Shown here: positions 53,797 through 62,177 of the stretch, piece after piece
How positions within the stretch are numbered: the first letter of the stretch is position 1
Layout: every line of letters begins with the position of its first letter
NCBI RefSeq assembly: GCF_007992435.1
Contig: NZ_BKAG01000007.1
Span: 124,001 to 188,000 of the forward strand
Reading direction: 5' to 3'
Source of the DNA: Prosthecobacter gellanilyticus
GTDB lineage: Bacteria; Verrucomicrobiota; Verrucomicrobiia; Verrucomicrobiales; Verrucomicrobiaceae
Length of the DNA: 64,000 nucleotides
Made by a program: the position numbers and the translations under genes
Notes under the pieces: model-generated
Seen by the model: the letters and a program-made list of their open reading frames with translations, nothing else
Told to the model about the DNA's origin: nothing
Databases searched by the model: none

Positions 53797-56034
53797 ATGA
53801 AACGAATCACTCTCGTCTGCTTCCTCCTGGTCGTCGCCACCGGTGCGGTGCTCCTGCGCGCCCAGGGCGCCGCTGATCTGCGCTCGAAGTTCGATGCCTA
53901 TGACACGAACAAGGACGGCCAGATCTCCGGCCAGGAGATGGATGCCGCCGCCATCCTGCCCCGGCTGGACCTGAATGGAGACGGCAGCCTGACTCTGGAG
54001 GAAGCGGCGAAGGCGCTGCGCCAGCAGGCGGCTGCTCCCAGCAAGTCTGAGTCTTCATCGGGCGAGCGGGGTGTCTTTGACTACCTGGACAAGAACAAGG
54101 ACGGGGTGATCACGGCCGAGGAGATGCCGAAGAAACCGTGGTTCAGCCGGCTCGATACGGATGGCAATGGCAGCATCACCTTCGAAGAGGCCAGCGTCGC
54201 CGTGGCCAAGCTGAAAGCGATGGGCGAGACCATCCCTGCTGTTCCCGGTGCCCCGACAGCTCCGGCCTCTGAGGTTCCTGTGACTGAGACGAAGAGCGAA
54301 GAGCTCACCGAAGCACCACAGATCCTCAAAGGCAGCGAGGTGGGTGTGGGGCATCTGGTGCCTGATCTGATGCTGAAGGACCTGAACGGCGCGGAGAAGA
54401 AGCTCAGCGAGCATCTGGCAGGCAGCCAGGGGCTGATCGTGGCTTACTTTGGGGCCACCTGCCCAATCAGCGGCAAGCTCGGAGCTGAGCTGGCGCGCCT
54501 TGAGAAAGAGGCGAGCGCGCAGAAGGTGAGGATGATGCTGGTGTGCCCGGTGGCGGGTGAGACGACGGAGGATATTCAAAAGTTTGTTAGCTCGCATGCG
54601 CTGGGCTCCCCCGTGATTCATGACAAGGAAGGGCTGCTGACCGCCACGCTGGCGGCCACGACGACGACGGAGTGCTTCCTCATCGATCCAGCGCGCACGC
54701 TGACGTATCGCGGAGCGGTGAACGACCAGTATGGGCTGGGCTACTCCAAGGAGAAGGCCACGAAGACTTATTTGCGTGATGCTGTGGCGGCGTTGATCGC
54801 CCGCAAGCAGCCGGAGGTGGCGGCGACCACGGCGCCGGGATGTGCTTTGGATCTGAAGAAGAGCGCGCCGGTGGCTCAGACGAAGGTCACCTATCATCAC
54901 CAGATCTCACGCATCATGCAGGCGAACTGCATCGAGTGTCATCGCAAAGACAGCGTGGGTCCGTTCAGCCTGGAGACGTATGAGGACGTGATCGAGAACG
55001 CCGGCATGATCCGCAAGCAGGTGGAGCGCGGAGTGATGCCGCCTTGGTTTGCCGCTGCACCGCCAGAAGGGCAGGCGACACTCTGGAGCAATGACTGCTC
55101 GCTCGCCAAGCAGGACAAGGGCGATCTCCTTGCCTGGCTGGCCAGTGACCGTCCGATGGGCGATGTCGCGGATGCACCGGCGAAGCTGGTTTTCCCGGAG
55201 ATGTGGCAGCTGGGTGAGCCTGACGCGGTGATTCAGCTTCCGCGGGCGGTGGATATCAAAGCGGAGGGGACGATGCCGTATCAGTTTCTCACGGTGTCCA
55301 CGGACTTCCCGGAAGACCGCTGGGTGCAGGGGTATGAGATCCTGCCCACGAATGCGGGCGTGGTGCATCACGTGATCGTCCAGGTGCACAAGAAGGGCGC
55401 GAAGCTGCGTGATCGTGGTGAAGGTTCCGAAGGCTACTGGGCGGCGTATGTGCCGGGGAACTCCAATCATTTCTGGCCGGAAGGTTATGCAAAGAAGCTA
55501 CCTGCCGGATGCACGGTGAGCTTCCAGATTCACTACACGCCGAATGGCAAGGCCACGCAGGAGCGCCTGCGCATGGGCCTGCACTTTGCCAAGACTGCAC
55601 CGCGCTATGTGGTGCATACCGCCGCCGTCACGCAGAACCGTCTGAACATTCCGCCGGGCGAATCTGATCATGTGGTGACGAAGGTGCAGGATGTGCCCTT
55701 TGACATGCACGTGCTCGCGTATGTGGCCCACATGCACGTGCGTGGGAAGGCCTTTAAATTTGAGGTCACACGCCCTGGTGGCAAACAAGAAGTGCTGCTG
55801 GACATCCCGCGCTATGACTTCAACTGGCAGCTCCGCTATGACTACAGCAAGCCGCTTTTCCTCCCGCGTGGCAGCCAGGTGAAGATCACCGCGGTGTTTG
55901 ACAACAGTGAGAAGAATCCCGCGAACCCTGACCCCACCAAGACGGTGCACTGGGGCCAGCAGACCTTTGATGAGATGATGATCGGCTACCTCGAATACTA
56001 CTCGCCCTTCCATGGCGATGTGGCGGCGCGGTGA
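53797..56034 (+). CDS. Secreted fusion: EF-hands, redoxin domain, cytochrome-c-like motif, copper-monooxygenase-like C-terminus
   Basis: The ATG at 53797 gives 745 residues with a signal peptide (LVCFLLVVATGAVLLRAQ). Four EF-hand loops lie at about residues 34-46 (YDTNKDGQISGQE), 57-69, 96-108 and 118-130. A TlpA/AhpC-like redoxin domain spans about 185-340 (GHLVPDLMLKDLNG; YFGATCPISGKL, a single resolving-type Cys region). A heme motif CIECH appears near 378. A copper type II monooxygenase-like beta domain fills about 470-745 (HHVIVQVHKKG and MHVLAYVAHMHVRGKAF with metal-site His pairs). Such redoxin/cytochrome/copper fusions occur in PVC bacteria; the substrate is unknown. Confidence 0.82.
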   Translation: MKRITLVCFLLVVATGAVLLRAQGAADLRSKFDAYDTNKDGQISGQEMDAAAILPRLDLNGDGSLTLEEAAKALRQQAAAPSKSESSSGERGVFDYLDKNKDGVITAEEMPKKPWFSRLDTDGNGSITFEEASVAVAKLKAMGETIPAVPGAPTAPASEVPVTETKSEELTEAPQILKGSEVGVGHLVPDLMLKDLNGAEKKLSEHLAGSQGLIVAYFGATCPISGKLGAELARLEKEASAQKVRMMLVCPVAGETTEDIQKFVSSHALGSPVIHDKEGLLTATLAATTTTECFLIDPARTLTYRGAVNDQYGLGYSKEKATKTYLRDAVAALIARKQPEVAATTAPGCALDLKKSAPVAQTKVTYHHQISRIMQANCIECHRKDSVGPFSLETYEDVIENAGMIRKQVERGVMPPWFAAAPPEGQATLWSNDCSLAKQDKGDLLAWLASDRPMGDVADAPAKLVFPEMWQLGEPDAVIQLPRAVDIKAEGTMPYQFLTVSTDFPEDRWVQGYEILPTNAGVVHHVIVQVHKKGAKLRDRGEGSEGYWAAYVPGNSNHFWPEGYAKKLPAGCTVSFQIHYTPNGKATQERLRMGLHFAKTAPRYVVHTAAVTQNRLNIPPGESDHVVTKVQDVPFDMHVLAYVAHMHVRGKAFKFEVTRPGGKQEVLLDIPRYDFNWQLRYDYSKPLFLPRGSQVKITAVFDNSEKNPANPDPTKTVHWGQQTFDEMMIGYLEYYSPFHGDVAAR

Positions 56035-56102
56035 ATGAGGTGGTGACTGGCTGATTCATACGCTTGCCATGCGGGAGGCTTCTCTCTAGCCTCCGCGTGC
56101 TC

Positions 56103-57134
56103 ATGAAACTGACCGTCCTCTCCAGCCTCGCTTTTGTCATCACATCACTTGCCTTGGCGGCCGATCCTCTGCCGGAGTTCAAGGGCAGCATTGAGAAGCT
56201 GGATCCGGCTTTGGATGCACTGTTAGACTCGGATGCGAAGGTTGAGGTGCTGGCGAGCGGGTTTAACTGGTCCGAGGGGCCGGTGTGGAAAGAAGGCGGG
56301 CTGGTATTTTCCGATGTGCCGGAGAACACGGTGTTTGGCTGGAAGGAAGGCGAGAAGGCTGCCTCGGTGGTGCTGAAGCCGAGCGGCAGTCTTTCCGGAG
56401 ACGGGCAGGGCTCGAACGGTCTGGCGGTGAATGCGAAGGGCAGCCTGATCCTTTGCCAGCATGGCGAGCGAAGGATCGCGCGACTTGAGAAGGATGGGAG
56501 CTTCACGGCGCTGGCGGACAAGTATAACGACAAGCGTTTCAACAGTCCGAATGACCTCGTCATCAGTAGCAAGGGAGTGATCTTCTTCACCGATCCGCCG
56601 TATGGCATGAAGAAGGGCGAGGCGCCGGATGCACCGTATCATGGCATCTACGCGGTGTATCCAGTGGAGGGGCAGAAGTCGCCGGCAATGCTGCTGATCG
56701 ACGATATCAAATGGCCGAACGGCATCGCGCTGAGTCCGGATGAGCAGACGCTCTACATCGCGGTGTCAGACAAGGACAACACCCGGATCATGGCGTATGA
56801 CCTGGTGTCCAAAGGGAAGGGGATCGCGGGCATCATCAATGGAGTGATCGTGCCGAAGCCGGCGAAGGGACGCGAGCTTTTCAATGCGCAGAAGCTGAAG
56901 TCACCAGAGCGCAAAGGTGGCTGTGATGGCATGAAGGTGGACTCCCAAGGCAACATCTGGACCACAGGCCCTGGGGGTGTGCTGATCCTGGACAAGGATG
57001 GCAAGCATCTGGGTTCCATCCTCACGGGTCAGGCCACGGCGAACTGCGCCTGGGGTGGTGAGGACAAGAGCACGCTGTATATCACGGCGGACATGTTTCT
57101 GCTGCGCGTGAAGACGAAGGTCAAAGGGCTATGA
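56103..57134 (+). CDS. Secreted SMP-30/gluconolactonase family protein
   Basis: The start at 56103 gives 343 residues with a signal peptide (LTVLSSLAFVITSLALA). The beta-propeller has the SMP-30/LRE signature: NWSEGPVWKEGGLVFSDVPE, GSNGLAVNAKGSLILCQHGE, FNSPNDLVISSKGVIFFTDP and WPNGIALSPDEQTLYIAVSD. The metal residues (Glu near the first, Asn and Asp in the others) are present. The family hydrolyses sugar lactones; a periplasmic gluconolactonase-like role is likely. It is 68 bp after the EF-hand/copper protein gene, so the two may be co-expressed. Confidence 0.88.
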   Translation: MKLTVLSSLAFVITSLALAADPLPEFKGSIEKLDPALDALLDSDAKVEVLASGFNWSEGPVWKEGGLVFSDVPENTVFGWKEGEKAASVVLKPSGSLSGDGQGSNGLAVNAKGSLILCQHGERRIARLEKDGSFTALADKYNDKRFNSPNDLVISSKGVIFFTDPPYGMKKGEAPDAPYHGIYAVYPVEGQKSPAMLLIDDIKWPNGIALSPDEQTLYIAVSDKDNTRIMAYDLVSKGKGIAGIINGVIVPKPAKGRELFNAQKLKSPERKGGCDGMKVDSQGNIWTTGPGGVLILDKDGKHLGSILTGQATANCAWGGEDKSTLYITADMFLLRVKTKVKGL

Positions 57135-57189
57135 GCCAATGAGAGGCACATCCAGTGAACTGCGAAGTTTGTCTCGCCGCGGTGGCTGA

Positions 57190-57855
57190 TCACGATTTCT
57201 GAGTGAGGCGATAGCCGATGCCGGGTTCATTTTTGATCTCCAAAGAGGAGCCTTCCAGCTTCTTGCGCAGATGATTGGCGTAGACACGCAGGTAGTGGCT
57301 TTGCTGCTCGGCCTGCGGTCCCCACACGCTGCGCAGGAGTTGTTTCAAGGTCACTACCTTGCCCGAATGTTTCACCAGGAGGGCCAGCAGGGCATACTCG
57401 GTTGGCGTCAGCTTGAGAGGTTGCTCGTGGAGCAGGGCTTCATGGTGCACGGGATCTAGCGTGAGGTCCCCGAAGCGCAGATTGGCTGAGTCCTCGGCCT
57501 GCTGACGACGCTGGATGGCGGTGAGGCGTGCGATGAGTTCGGCGGTTGAAAAAGGCTTCGTCACATAGTCGTCCGCACCAGCATCGAAAGCTGCGAGTTT
57601 GACAGCTTCCTGGTCACGCACGCTGAGGATGAGCACCGGTGTCTGGCTCCACTCGCGCAGACGCTTCAGCACCTCCACGCCATCCATGTCCGGCAGACCT
57701 AGATCGAGCAGGATGACATCCGGCTTTTGAAACACGGCCGCCTGCAGGCCGAGCTGGCCGCTCTCCGCTTCATGCACGGTGTAGTCTCTGGACTGCAGGG
57801 CCATGCGCAGCAGCCTGCGGATCTGGATTTCATCGTCGATGACGAGCGCGGTCAT
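57190..57855 (-). CDS. kdpE: KdpE-type response regulator
   Basis: This 221-residue OmpR/PhoB-class regulator has a receiver domain (MTALVIDDEIQIRRLL; phospho-Asp in VILLDLGLPDMDG near residue 52; KPFSTAEL). A C-terminal winged helix (TPTEYALLALLVKHSGKVVT and HYLRVYANHLRKKLEG) completes it. It follows kdpD with only a repeat-filled 18-bp gap and is the cognate regulator of the kdp operon. A REP copy (57859-57882) ends 4 bp before its ATG, so any ribosome-binding site lies in the hairpin. Confidence 0.93.
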   Translation of the reverse strand: MTALVIDDEIQIRRLLRMALQSRDYTVHEAESGQLGLQAAVFQKPDVILLDLGLPDMDGVEVLKRLREWSQTPVLILSVRDQEAVKLAAFDAGADDYVTKPFSTAELIARLTAIQRRQQAEDSANLRFGDLTLDPVHHEALLHEQPLKLTPTEYALLALLVKHSGKVVTLKQLLRSVWGPQAEQQSHYLRVYANHLRKKLEGSSLEIKNEPGIGYRLTQKS

Positions 57856-57858
57856 GGT

Positions 57859-57909
57859 GTAGAACGAGTTTTCTTACTCGTTGGGAACGAGTTGGAAAAC
57901 TCGTTCTAC
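57859..57909. repeat. Inverted REP pair at the kdpD-kdpE junction (kdp family)
   Basis: R1 (57859-57882, GTA-GAACGAGTT-TTCTTACTCGTT) and R2 (57885-57909, GAACGAGTT-GGAA-AACTCGTTC-TAC) face each other. R2 encodes the VERVFQLV end of KdpD and R1, with altered loop bases, supplies its TAA stop codon (57874-57876). Confidence 0.9.
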
Positions 57910-60588
57910 GGGCGGAGTGAGCTGGGAGATTGGTTCTATCTCGATAACAAACTCGGCTCCGCCTTCGGGATGATTATGCGCGCTGATGCGCCCGCCGAGA
58001 GCCTGGATGAAGCCTTTGGTGATGGCCAGCCCAAGGCCTGTCCCACCCGCAGGAGATCCAGGCGCACGGTAAAATTTGTCAAACACCCGCAGTTCGGCAC
58101 CGGGTGGCAGGCCTGGCCCATGATCGCGAAGAGTGATCCGCAATCGCTGGTCTTGCAGGCGTGCATGCAGATCGATCTCGGTGCCAGGTGGTGTGTAGAC
58201 AGCCGCGTTGTGCAGAATGTTGGTTAGGGCTTGTGCGAGCAGCGTGAAGTCGATCTTCAACAGCGGAAGATCGTCCGCGATGTGAAGGCGCACGGGATGC
58301 GTTTCCAAAGCAGCGCCGACGGTCTGCTGCGCATCCGCGATGACATCTCGCAGATCACACCAGTCGTGATGAGCGTGCAGCGCGGAGGATTCGAGCCGTG
58401 TCATTTGCAGGAGGCTGTCGACCACTCGCTGAAGCCGTCGCGTGGCGGTTCGCATCTCGGTCAGATAAGGACTCTGGATGTCCTCCATCGCCTCCAGGGA
58501 GGCCTGCATGACCGCGATTGGGGTCTTGAGTTCGTGGGAGACGCTGTCGAGCAAGGTTCGGTGCAGTTTTTCGGACTGCGCCAGCACCTCCGCATGGCTG
58601 AAGGCCTGGACAAAGTGCTCCTTTTCAATCACGAGCGCCAGTTGCAGGGCAAAGGCTTCGATCATCTGCCGCGTGGCAAAGTCCAGGCGTGTTTCATCAT
58701 CCAGATGCACACCGAGCACGCCCATGGTGGCCGTGGCTGTTTGCAGAGGAAACCAAGTGGCGGCGGACTCCGGCAGTGTTTCCGTATGGCATCCGGCACA
58801 CTGTTTGTTCTCATAACTCCAGGCGATGACTCCCCACTCCTTCGCCGATGGCTGGAAGCTGCTGGCTGGATGAGCTGCCTGGGGCAGCGAGCGGTCGTTT
58901 TCACGGATCACCAGCGCTGTGTGCGCATGCAGCAGTTCATTGATACAGCGCAGCGCATCCGCGAGTCCCTTCGCAGGATCAGCGGAGAGCGCCGCGCCCT
59001 GAGTGACCCGAAGAAGAGCGTCCGTCTGGCTGGCGCGGCGACGTTCAGCAACCTCACGCATGCGCAGCCGGGAGGTGAGGCTGCCCATGCTCAGGGCCAC
59101 GATGAAGAACAGGATGAACATGATCCAGTCCTCGGCCTTGCTGATGTTCAGTGTGAACTGGGGCGGAATAAAAAAATAGTTCCAGCACAGCGCGCTCAGC
59201 GTGGCCATGGCCAGCACCGGGCCGCGGCCAAAGCGCAATGCGGCCAGCACCACCGCGATCAGGAAGATCAGCGCCACAAACATGTATCCCGTGTGCGGCG
59301 CGATGCCCCAGCACAGGCTGGCGATCACAAAGACAGAGACCAGTGCCCAGCTATATTCGCCGATGACGGAGACGGGCAGAAGCTCCCGCGGTCCGGTGCC
59401 GGACTTCTTTTCCGCTGAAGCGGCAGGCCTAACCACACAGATGTCAATGTCGCCGCTGCCCATGATGAGCTGGTCGGCGAGGGAGGCTCGCCACCAGAGC
59501 CGCTTCTCTGGCTTGCCGACCACGATCTGGGTCACATTGCGCTCGCGGGCCACACGCAGCAGGGCTTCCGCCACATTCTCACCCGTCGCGGAGATCACCT
59601 CGGCACCCAGTTTGCGGGCGAGACCAAGGGCGCGGGTGAGACGTTCCTGATCCTGGGTGCTCAGACTCGGTGAGCTTTCGATCCACACGACGAGCCAGGG
59701 GCAGTTCAGCCTTGTGGCAGCGCGGCGTGTCCAGCGGATCAGGCTCTCCGCATGCGGGCTCGGACCCACGCCGACCATGAGCCGCGCATTCGTCTTCCAC
59801 GGACTGCTGATGCGTCTGGCCCTGCGGATGTCCTCCAGATCACGGTCCACTCGTTCAGCGGTGAAGCGCAGCGCCAGCTCACGCAGTGCGGTCAGCGTGC
59901 CTGCCTTGAAGAAGCCGCTCATGGCCTCCTCCGCACGGTCACCGAGATACACTTTGCCCTCAGTCATCCGCTGCAGCAGTTTCTCCACGCTGAGGTCGAT
60001 GAGCTGGATCTCATGTGCGCGATCGAGGATGGAATCCGGCACGGTTTCCTGCACCGTCACACCGCTGATCTGCCGCACGATGTCCACCTGGCTCTCGATG
60101 TGCTGCACGTTGAGCGTGGTATACACATCGATGCCTGCATCCAGCAGCTCAAGCACGTCTTGATAACGCTTGGCATGGCGTGAACCGGGCGCATTGCTGT
60201 GTGCTAGTTCATCCACCAGCACGATCTCGGGCCGCTGCAAAAGCACGGCATCCAGGTCGAACTCTTCCAGCATGAATCCACGGTGCTCCAGCTTCCTGCG
60301 CGGGAGCATTCGCATGCCTTCCAGAAGGGCGGCGGTCTCCGCGCGACCATGGGTTTCGATGATGCCCGCGAGCATCTCCACCCCCTCTTTCATGCGCTGG
60401 CGGGCTGTTTGCAGCATCGCGTAGGTCTTGCCCACGCCCGGGCACATGCCGAGGAAGATGTACAGCCTGCCTGTTTTAGCCTCCGCTCGCACGATGTCCG
60501 CGAGGAGGGCGTCAGCGTAGGACGAGTTTTCCAACTCGTCATCCGTAGAACGAGTTTTCCAACTCGTTCGCTGTTCGTCATTTACCAT
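57874..60588 (-). CDS. kdpD: KdpD sensor histidine kinase with repeat-derived termini
   Basis: This 904-residue sensor has the KdpD N-domain with Walker A MCPGVGKTYAML near residue 49, a universal-stress-like domain, four helices at about residues 405-500, a GAF-like region, HisKA SVSHELKTPIAVMQ near 683 and a HATPase (NILHNAAVY, DHGPGLPPG, GGTGLGLAI). It senses potassium limitation and phosphorylates KdpE. Oddly, the first about 30 residues (MVNDEQRTSWKTRST, DDELENSSYAD) come from two REP copies, and the last (PPVERVFQLVPNE) from another. Its ATG overlaps the transposase stop by 7 bp. TTG or GTG codons before the Walker motif are alternative starts. Confidence 0.93.
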   Translation of the reverse strand: MVNDEQRTSWKTRSTDDELENSSYADALLADIVRAEAKTGRLYIFLGMCPGVGKTYAMLQTARQRMKEGVEMLAGIIETHGRAETAALLEGMRMLPRRKLEHRGFMLEEFDLDAVLLQRPEIVLVDELAHSNAPGSRHAKRYQDVLELLDAGIDVYTTLNVQHIESQVDIVRQISGVTVQETVPDSILDRAHEIQLIDLSVEKLLQRMTEGKVYLGDRAEEAMSGFFKAGTLTALRELALRFTAERVDRDLEDIRRARRISSPWKTNARLMVGVGPSPHAESLIRWTRRAATRLNCPWLVVWIESSPSLSTQDQERLTRALGLARKLGAEVISATGENVAEALLRVARERNVTQIVVGKPEKRLWWRASLADQLIMGSGDIDICVVRPAASAEKKSGTGPRELLPVSVIGEYSWALVSVFVIASLCWGIAPHTGYMFVALIFLIAVVLAALRFGRGPVLAMATLSALCWNYFFIPPQFTLNISKAEDWIMFILFFIVALSMGSLTSRLRMREVAERRRASQTDALLRVTQGAALSADPAKGLADALRCINELLHAHTALVIRENDRSLPQAAHPASSFQPSAKEWGVIAWSYENKQCAGCHTETLPESAATWFPLQTATATMGVLGVHLDDETRLDFATRQMIEAFALQLALVIEKEHFVQAFSHAEVLAQSEKLHRTLLDSVSHELKTPIAVMQASLEAMEDIQSPYLTEMRTATRRLQRVVDSLLQMTRLESSALHAHHDWCDLRDVIADAQQTVGAALETHPVRLHIADDLPLLKIDFTLLAQALTNILHNAAVYTPPGTEIDLHARLQDQRLRITLRDHGPGLPPGAELRVFDKFYRAPGSPAGGTGLGLAITKGFIQALGGRISAHNHPEGGAEFVIEIEPISQLTPPVERVFQLVPNE
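60517..60569. repeat. Two direct REP copies inside the kdpD 5' end (kdp family)
   Basis: R3 (60517-60540, GTAG-GACGAGTT-TTCC-AACTCGTC) and R4 (60545-60569, GTAG-AACGAGTT-TTCC-AACTCGTTC) lie in the same orientation, 4 bases apart. On the coding strand they are read in different frames as RTSWKTRST and DELENSSYAD. Confidence 0.92.
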
Positions 60589-61316
60589 GGTTCGTCCTCG
60601 GGGTGAAAAATGGGTGGTTCTTCTTTGAGAACGGGTTGGAAAACCCGTTCTACGTTGAGGGTCCGCTCGGCAAACCAGGCGGTGAAGGTTCCGTCATGTA
60701 GATTCGCCTTGGCGGGATTGCTGGCGATGTAGCGCATCACTTTTAGCCAGTGGGTCTCATCGCGAATGATGCGGTTCCAGCTGTCTTCCTGCCAGAGCTG
60801 GCCTTTCTGACCCAGCTTCTTGTTCATCTCGCGAGCCGTGAAACCTTTCCACGATTTCAGCACGTCTTCAATCTGCCATTCCGCGAGTGCACGTGCCGCG
60901 AGATGCACATGATTGGGCATGATGACGAAGCCATGCATGCTGCTGCGTTCGTTTTCGAAAAACATCAGGGCGTCGGCGACGATTTGACGGATCGCGGGGT
61001 CGCGCAGCAGGCATGCGCCGTGGCATTGGTCCATGACCGACTCCATTTTCCGCCAGGTGCGACGCTGCCAGGCCGCATACTCTTCCTGCATGTGTTCGTC
61101 GGGGACCTCTTGCTGGGCGATCCGCCTCTCCCAGGCTTCCTTTTCCATCTGCGCCTCCTGCACGACCTCGCGTGGCAACGAATCATTCAGCCGGAAGGTG
61201 ATGAAAAATGTCACACCTGGCTGCCGCCAGTGGGGCAGGTTTCGCTCATAGTTCCAAAAATCACCCTGCCATTTGAAGGGTTTGAAGTCTTCTGGAATGA
61301 TGAAGTCGGGTGGCAT
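60582..61316 (-). CDS. REP-associated tyrosine transposase (RAYT, IS200/Y1 fold)
   Basis: This 244-residue single-strand transposase has the HUH motif IMPNHVHLAARAL at about residues 129-141 and the C-terminal helix with catalytic tyrosine in HWLKVMRYIASNPAKANL near residue 194. The N-terminal PHWRQPGVTFFITFRL is typical of RAYTs abundant in Verrucomicrobia. RAYTs are single-copy, non-IS genes that recognise REP hairpins with a GTRG foot, as seen around this gene. It lies between kdpC and kdpD, is co-directional, and overlaps the kdpD start by 7 bp. Its own C-terminus includes NVERVFQPVLKEEPP, encoded by REP copy R5. Confidence 0.9.
   Translation of the reverse strand: MPPDFIIPEDFKPFKWQGDFWNYERNLPHWRQPGVTFFITFRLNDSLPREVVQEAQMEKEAWERRIAQQEVPDEHMQEEYAAWQRRTWRKMESVMDQCHGACLLRDPAIRQIVADALMFFENERSSMHGFVIMPNHVHLAARALAEWQIEDVLKSWKGFTAREMNKKLGQKGQLWQEDSWNRIIRDETHWLKVMRYIASNPAKANLHDGTFTAWFAERTLNVERVFQPVLKEEPPIFHPEDEPW
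60629..60653 (-). repeat. REP copy with compensatory stem change (kdp family)
   Basis: GAACGGGTT-GGAA-AACCCGTTC-TAC keeps a perfect 9-bp stem even though both arms differ from the consensus (GAGTT to GGGTT, AACTC to AACCC). It lies in the 3' end of the transposase gene and is translated as VERVFQPVL. Confidence 0.92.
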
Positions 61317-61326
61317 GGCGTGGATG

Positions 61327-61409
61327 GTAAAACGAGTTTTCCAACTCGTTCGGTTTGGGTTTGGGTGTTGACGTTACTTGGAGGGAACGAGTTGGAAAAC
61401 TCGTTCTAC
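61327..61409. repeat. Inverted REP pair in kdpC-transposase gap (kdp family)
   Basis: R6 (61327-61351, GTAAAACGAGTT-TTCC-AACTCGTTC) and R7 (61385-61409, GAACGAGTT-GGAA-AACTCGTTC-TAC) flank a 33-bp spacer. R7 is inside the end of kdpC and encodes VERVFQLV; the kdpC stop follows 9 bases later. Confidence 0.92.
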
Positions 61410-61988
61410 GTTGTCCAGCGCCAGGTTGAGCTCGAGCACATTCACACCTGCGTCACCGAGGATGCCAAGGTCAGGCTTCGTGGTGTTTGCGATGATGAGT
61501 TCTTTTACTTTTTCGATGCTGAGGTTGCGGGCCTTGGCGACGCGAGCGGCCTGCAGTTCGGCGTTTTTCACGCTGATGTGTGGATCGAGACCACTGCCCG
61601 AGGCGGTGACCGCATCCGCAGGCACAGCGGCATCCGTGGTTAGGCCGTTCAGGGTGCGATAGGCGGCGATGCGTTCCTTCAGGGCATCATGCAGCTTCTG
61701 CGAGGTGGGGCCGAGGTTGCTGCCGCTGGAGCTTGCGGCATCGTGACCACTGCCCGCAGCGCTGGGACGCGGGTGGAAGTAGTTTTCCGCGGTGAAGTTC
61801 TGGCTGAGCAAGGCAGAGCCGATGATCTGGCCGTCTTTGCCCGTGATCAGGCTGCCGTGCGCTTGGTCGTGGAAGGTGGCATTGGCCACCTGGGTGATGA
61901 GCAGCGGATAAGCGCCGCAGGTGATGCCACCCAGCACAAGCGTGGCAAGGATGGCGGGACGGAGTTCGGTGAAGAGAGGGTTCATCAT
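61374..61988 (-). CDS. kdpC: KdpC subunit of potassium-transporting ATPase
   Basis: This 204-residue protein has one N-terminal helix (RPAILATLVLGGITCGAYPL) and the KdpC domain: GSLITGKDGQIIGSALLSQ, NYFHPRPSAAG, VTASGSGLDPHIS and ARVAKARNLSIEKVKELI. KdpC stabilises the KdpB ATP site and tunes affinity of the KdpFABC pump. The natural end is about LGDAGVNVLELNLALD; the following NVERVFQLVPSK is from REP copy R7 and adds about 12 residues. It lies 190 bp after the kdpB stop, with a REP array between. Confidence 0.92.
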   Translation of the reverse strand: MMNPLFTELRPAILATLVLGGITCGAYPLLITQVANATFHDQAHGSLITGKDGQIIGSALLSQNFTAENYFHPRPSAAGSGHDAASSSGSNLGPTSQKLHDALKERIAAYRTLNGLTTDAAVPADAVTASGSGLDPHISVKNAELQAARVAKARNLSIEKVKELIIANTTKPDLGILGDAGVNVLELNLALDNVERVFQLVPSK

Positions 61989-62174
61989 GTAAAACGAGTT
62001 TTCTAACTCGTTGGTTGGGGGTGTTTGCGAAGGTGATTTGCGAACGAGTTGGAAAACTCGTTTTACGGTTGGGGGTGTTTGCGAAGGTGATTTGCGAACG
62101 AGGTGGAAAACTCGTTTTGCGGTTGGGGGTGTTTGCGAAGGCTGTGTGCGAATGAGTTGGAAAACTCGTTTTAC
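61989..62174. repeat. REP array: one inverted copy plus three tandem 54-bp units (kdp family)
   Basis: R8 (61989-62012) is reversed relative to R9 (62042-62066), R10 (62096-62120) and R11 (62150-62174). R9-R11 recur every 54 bp: a 29-bp spacer with GGTTGGGGGTGTTTGCGAAG plus a 25-bp REP. It fills the kdpB-kdpC gap. R10 has a mismatch in the stem (GAGGT) and R11 another (GAATG), so copies have diverged slightly since duplication. Confidence 0.92.
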
Positions 62175-62177
62175 GAG

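Noticed and set aside
56074-56094. Terminator before the SMP-30 gene
   Set aside because: GGAGGCT/AGCCTCC forms only a 7-bp stem with no T-run and sits 9 bp before the start codon.
61989-62174. CRISPR-like array appearance of regularly spaced repeats
   Set aside because: The 29-bp spacers are nearly identical to one another, the repeat is a hairpin also found singly in neighbouring gaps, and no cas gene is present.
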